Below are positions 41,883 to 43,339 of a DNA stretch of 43,339 nt, piece after piece. The first letter of the stretch is position 1. Every line of letters starts with the position of its first letter. The notes below the pieces were generated by a model that saw only the letters and a list, made by a program, of their open reading frames with translations, was not told the DNA's origin and ran no database searches. The position numbers were made by a program, and so were the translations under genes. Origin of the DNA: a virus; the IMG/VR virus record IMGVR_UViG_3300030098_003284, positions 9,945 to 53,283 of that record. One strand, given 5' to 3'.

Positions 41883-42614
41883 TTACTCTCCTATTTGTTT
41901 TGGTCTTTCTGCCTCAGCTAGTTTATCTTTACTGAAGCCCTGAAATACCGCACCAGTAAGCTGTGTGACCTGTGTTTTATTTTTATCTTCTAAGTCCATT
42001 ATATCTGCAAGTTTAAATAAAGCTTTTAATCTTGTTTCATCCTTTTCAGATGATAATGCAATTGTATTAATGTTTTTTAGTATACTATTCTCATCAATAC
42101 CAAGTTCTTCTAATACGGGTTTTAACTCTTCTTTCATAGCCGTTTTTATCCTCGTAGTTTTAATTAATTGTCCAGCACGCAATCCTGCATAGTGCGGGTC
42201 ATTCGTAGGGAACGCCTTTAGATACGCCTTGCGAGCATCCATACCAGATGCAATATACTGGACAAACTGGTGTTCCCTACTAGATAGATCTTCTCTATCT
42301 TCAATTCTTTGGTTTCTCTCTATGTGGCCACCTATACTATAGATGTTTACTCTTTTGGAAGTATCCATCTTAGTCTTGTCAGAAACTATAAAAGTGCCTG
42401 TACATGTGCCTATATATCTTTGTTCTCTGTTGGTACCATAAGGTTTCATCATAGTACCTTCTCGTAAAATCTGGATAATGCAGCCATCATCTGCTTTTAC
42501 CCAATCCCCTATAGAGCCTTTCTTCCAGTTATATAAATAGTCTATATTAGAGGGTACTTCTTCATTATCCTCAAATACTGTATGCTCTATTTTATTTATC
42601 TTATAATGTCTCAT
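41883..42614 (-). CDS. terS: Terminase small subunit (DNA-recognition subunit), extended form
   Basis: This encodes a 243-residue protein. Residues 110-165 carry the usual small-terminase helix-turn-helix pattern (SREHQFVQYIASGMDARKAY, then AGQLIKTTRIKTAMKEEL), as in Terminase_2 type proteins. The C-terminus is helical and forms the oligomer part. Residues about 30-80 form an extra beta-rich N-terminal domain (IGDWVKADDGCIIQILREGT, then YIGTCTGTF) not present in simple TerS. The start is poorly defined: a hairpin covers the ribosome binding region and the only possible site is AGGG. An ATG further in (around residue 55) has GAAGGT upstream but would cut the N-terminal domain. Confidence 0.75.
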   Translation of the reverse strand: MRHYKINKIEHTVFEDNEEVPSNIDYLYNWKKGSIGDWVKADDGCIIQILREGTMMKPYGTNREQRYIGTCTGTFIVSDKTKMDTSKRVNIYSIGGHIERNQRIEDREDLSSREHQFVQYIASGMDARKAYLKAFPTNDPHYAGLRAGQLIKTTRIKTAMKEELKPVLEELGIDENSILKNINTIALSSEKDETRLKALFKLADIMDLEDKNKTQVTQLTGAVFQGFSKDKLAEAERPKQIGE

Positions 42615-42620
42615 ATAACC

Positions 42621-42640
42621 CTAAACCCGCCAGGGTTTAG
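42621..42640 (-). other. Perfect 8-bp hairpin just before the terminase small subunit start
   Basis: CTAAACCC and GGGTTTAG form an 8-bp stem with a 4-nt loop between the stop of the 62-aa gene and the ATG of the terminase small subunit. No T-run follows it, and the only ribosome-binding bases (AGGG) lie at and just after its 3' arm. It may control translation of the small subunit or stabilise the mRNA end. Confidence 0.55.
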
Positions 42641-42641
42641 A

Positions 42642-42830
42642 TTAGCTAATTCCAAGTTCACCACCATCAACATATTTCATCATATATTCTCCCATCTCAT
42701 TTGTAATGGGTATATCTTGTCCATTTACCTCAATTACAAAATCAATATTATCTTCAATAGCTTCTGATAGATGGTCAATTTCATCGTTAGTTGGATCATA
42801 AACAATCTTCAGTGTATATTCCTTTTTCAT
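42642..42830 (-). CDS. First gene of the virion operon, small mixed protein
   Basis: This encodes a 62-residue protein starting at an ATG with AGGAG 8 nt upstream (MKKEYTLKIVYDPTNDEI). The open frame extends further up to a TTG at 42893, but the extension has no ribosome binding site and would be Lys/Phe-rich, so it is rejected. The protein is acidic with beta-alpha pattern (IDHLSEAIEDNIDFVIEVNG, then YMMKYVDGGELG). It is the first gene after the divergent control region. Possible small regulator or packaging accessory factor; family unknown. Confidence 0.65.
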   Translation of the reverse strand: MKKEYTLKIVYDPTNDEIDHLSEAIEDNIDFVIEVNGQDIPITNEMGEYMMKYVDGGELGIS

Positions 42831-42843
42831 ATTAGATACTCCT

Positions 42844-42866
42844 AACCCCTGATATATAGTGAAAAA
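42844..42866 (-). promoter_or_regulatory. Candidate control element, copy facing the virion operon
   Basis: Read on the - strand it contains TTTTTCACTAT followed by TATCAGGGGTT, 14-36 nt upstream of the ATG at 42830. The same two 11-mers occur, in the other order, on the + strand at 43170-43189. Two exact 11-bp matches in one short region are unlikely by chance. Confidence 0.45.
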
Positions 42867-43067
42867 TTTTTTTAAAATTTTATTTAACTCCAAATTTCGC
42901 CTTGAGCCAGTAATATTCTCCCATACTCAAACTTATATTAAAGCAATTTCTACCAGTTATCGGGGACAAACCAGATCTCTATATGAGGAGGCAACCCAAC
43001 GTCTGACCCTTTACTTGCTTGTTAGGCCTTCAAGGGTGATAATCGAATTTCTTCAATTACTGATGGC

Positions 43068-43073
43068 TATAAT
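43068..43073 (+). promoter_or_regulatory. Possible -10 box (TATAAT)
   Basis: A perfect TATAAT with a nearby upstream TG lies in the divergent region, about 185 nt before the ATG at 43257 and about 95 nt before the + strand terminator. No good -35 box is visible at 16-18 nt upstream. In such AT-rich DNA this match alone is weak. Confidence 0.3.
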
Positions 43074-43162
43074 ATAAAACATTAAATATTATAAAAACAA
43101 TAGAAAAAAAGGAAGGTTTTAAAAATTGTGGCATTTTGGTATGCGGTCTTTATAAAAAGAGT

Positions 43163-43183
43163 ACCCCCTTATCAGGGGTTTTT
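43163..43183 (+). terminator. Intrinsic terminator in the divergent region, + strand
   Basis: ACCCC (43163-43167) and GGGGT (43175-43179) form a short stem with a 7-nt loop, followed by a run of T (43179-43183). As it lies before the first + strand gene, it would end a short transcript started within the divergent region or act as an attenuator. Confidence 0.6.
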
Positions 43184-43189
43184 CACTAT
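43170..43189 (+). promoter_or_regulatory. Candidate control element, copy facing the + strand operon
   Basis: TATCAGGGGTT (43170-43180) overlaps TTTTTCACTAT (43179-43189), 68 nt before the ATG at 43257. The same two words stand upstream of the virion operon on the - strand. The first word is part of the terminator hairpin here. Confidence 0.45.
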
Positions 43190-43256
43190 CGTGATTTCGT
43201 TATTTTCTATTTAGATTATTTTATTACTTTTTGGTCAAACTTAAAAGGAGAAACAA

Positions 43257-43339
43257 ATGGCTGAAAGAATAAGAAAGCAGAGAGAATATACCTCTACTGT
43301 TAGGATGGACAATGAGTATAAACTGGATCCAACGAATCC
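43257..43339 (+). CDS. Start of a + strand gene (3' partial)
   Basis: The ATG has AAAAGGAG seven nucleotides upstream, then 27 codons are visible before the window ends (MAERIRKQREYTSTVRMDNE then YKLDPTN). It is basic at the start. It is the first gene of the operon that diverges from the virion operon, so it is a candidate first early gene. Too short to classify. Confidence 0.7.
   Translation, partial: MAERIRKQREYTSTVRMDNEYKLDPTN

Larger units (their letters stand above)
42831..43256. promoter_or_regulatory. Divergent control region between the two operons (426 nt)
   Basis: This is the only long stretch without a supported gene. It separates the - strand virion operon from a + strand operon starting at 43257. 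Bases about 42951-43046 are less AT-rich than the rest of the window, without tRNA pattern, and may encode a structured RNA or leader. The remainder is very AT-rich. It contains a -10-like TATAAT, a + strand terminator hairpin and shared 11-bp words on both sides. It must hold the main promoters for the late operon and possibly the early one. Confidence 0.7.

Noticed and set aside
42642-42893. 83-residue form of the first virion-operon gene, starting at TTG
   Set aside because: The added 21 residues start at a TTG without a binding site; the ATG at 42830 has AGGAG at proper distance.
42951-43046. Attachment site or host tRNA fragment
   Set aside because: The less AT-rich core was scanned on both strands for tRNA 3' ends and none was convincing; there is no integrase in the window.
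42859-43077. 72-residue + strand open frame in the divergent region
   Set aside because: No ribosome binding site, its start lies over the control element of the virion operon, and the product is not protein-like.

Overview
The window is a piece of a tailed double-stranded DNA phage genome, most likely a short-tailed (podovirus-like) marine or other environmental phage. It is AT-rich (about one third G+C by eye). Genes are packed end to end, often with stop/start overlaps of the TAATG, ATGA or GTGA type. Almost every start has an AGGAG-type ribosome binding site, which argues against a Bacteroidota host, where such sites are rare. I saw no host genes, transposons, CRISPR arrays, integrase or convincing tRNA. 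Both window ends cut genes, so more of the genome lies outside.

Layout. Bases 1-1835 (+ strand) are the tail of an early-type operon: the end of a winged-helix protein, several tiny unknown proteins, a small cysteine-pair (zinc-ribbon-like) protein and a PD-(D/E)XK-type nuclease or resolvase. A GC hairpin at 1840-1856 separates it from the convergent - strand operon. Bases 1861-42830 (- strand) form one very long virion operon. In transcription order (right to left) it holds: a 62-aa protein, terminase small subunit, three unknown proteins, a small beta protein, a two-LamG-domain protein, terminase large subunit, two adjacent M15 zinc peptidases, portal, scaffold, major capsid protein and two small beta-rich head proteins. 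Next come a coiled-coil repeat protein, adaptor-like proteins, a pair of paralogous small proteins, a cluster of small membrane proteins around a metallophosphatase, and a large tail (nozzle-like) protein. Five large late proteins of 467, 557, 386, 3109 and 1050 aa close the operon and look like internal or ejected virion proteins. Bases 42831-43256 are a divergent control region, and at 43257 the next + strand operon begins.

The most interesting gene is the 3109-aa protein (5022-14351). It is not an obvious T7/N4-type single-subunit polymerase. It carries DADFDFDKSF with an R-x-P motif about 45 residues upstream, and a lysine-containing block further upstream. This is the signature order of the two-barrel (double-psi beta-barrel) RNA polymerases, in particular the giant virion RNA polymerase of crAss-like phages (DFDID motif). 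Its place among ejection-type proteins suggests that the phage packages its own polymerase and injects it to transcribe early genes. The divergent region carries two 11-bp words shared between both operon leaders, which are candidate control elements.

Functions for the terminase large subunit, portal, endolysin, metallophosphatase and LamG protein rest on visible motifs. Capsid and scaffold rest mainly on gene order. Many small proteins remain unknown.
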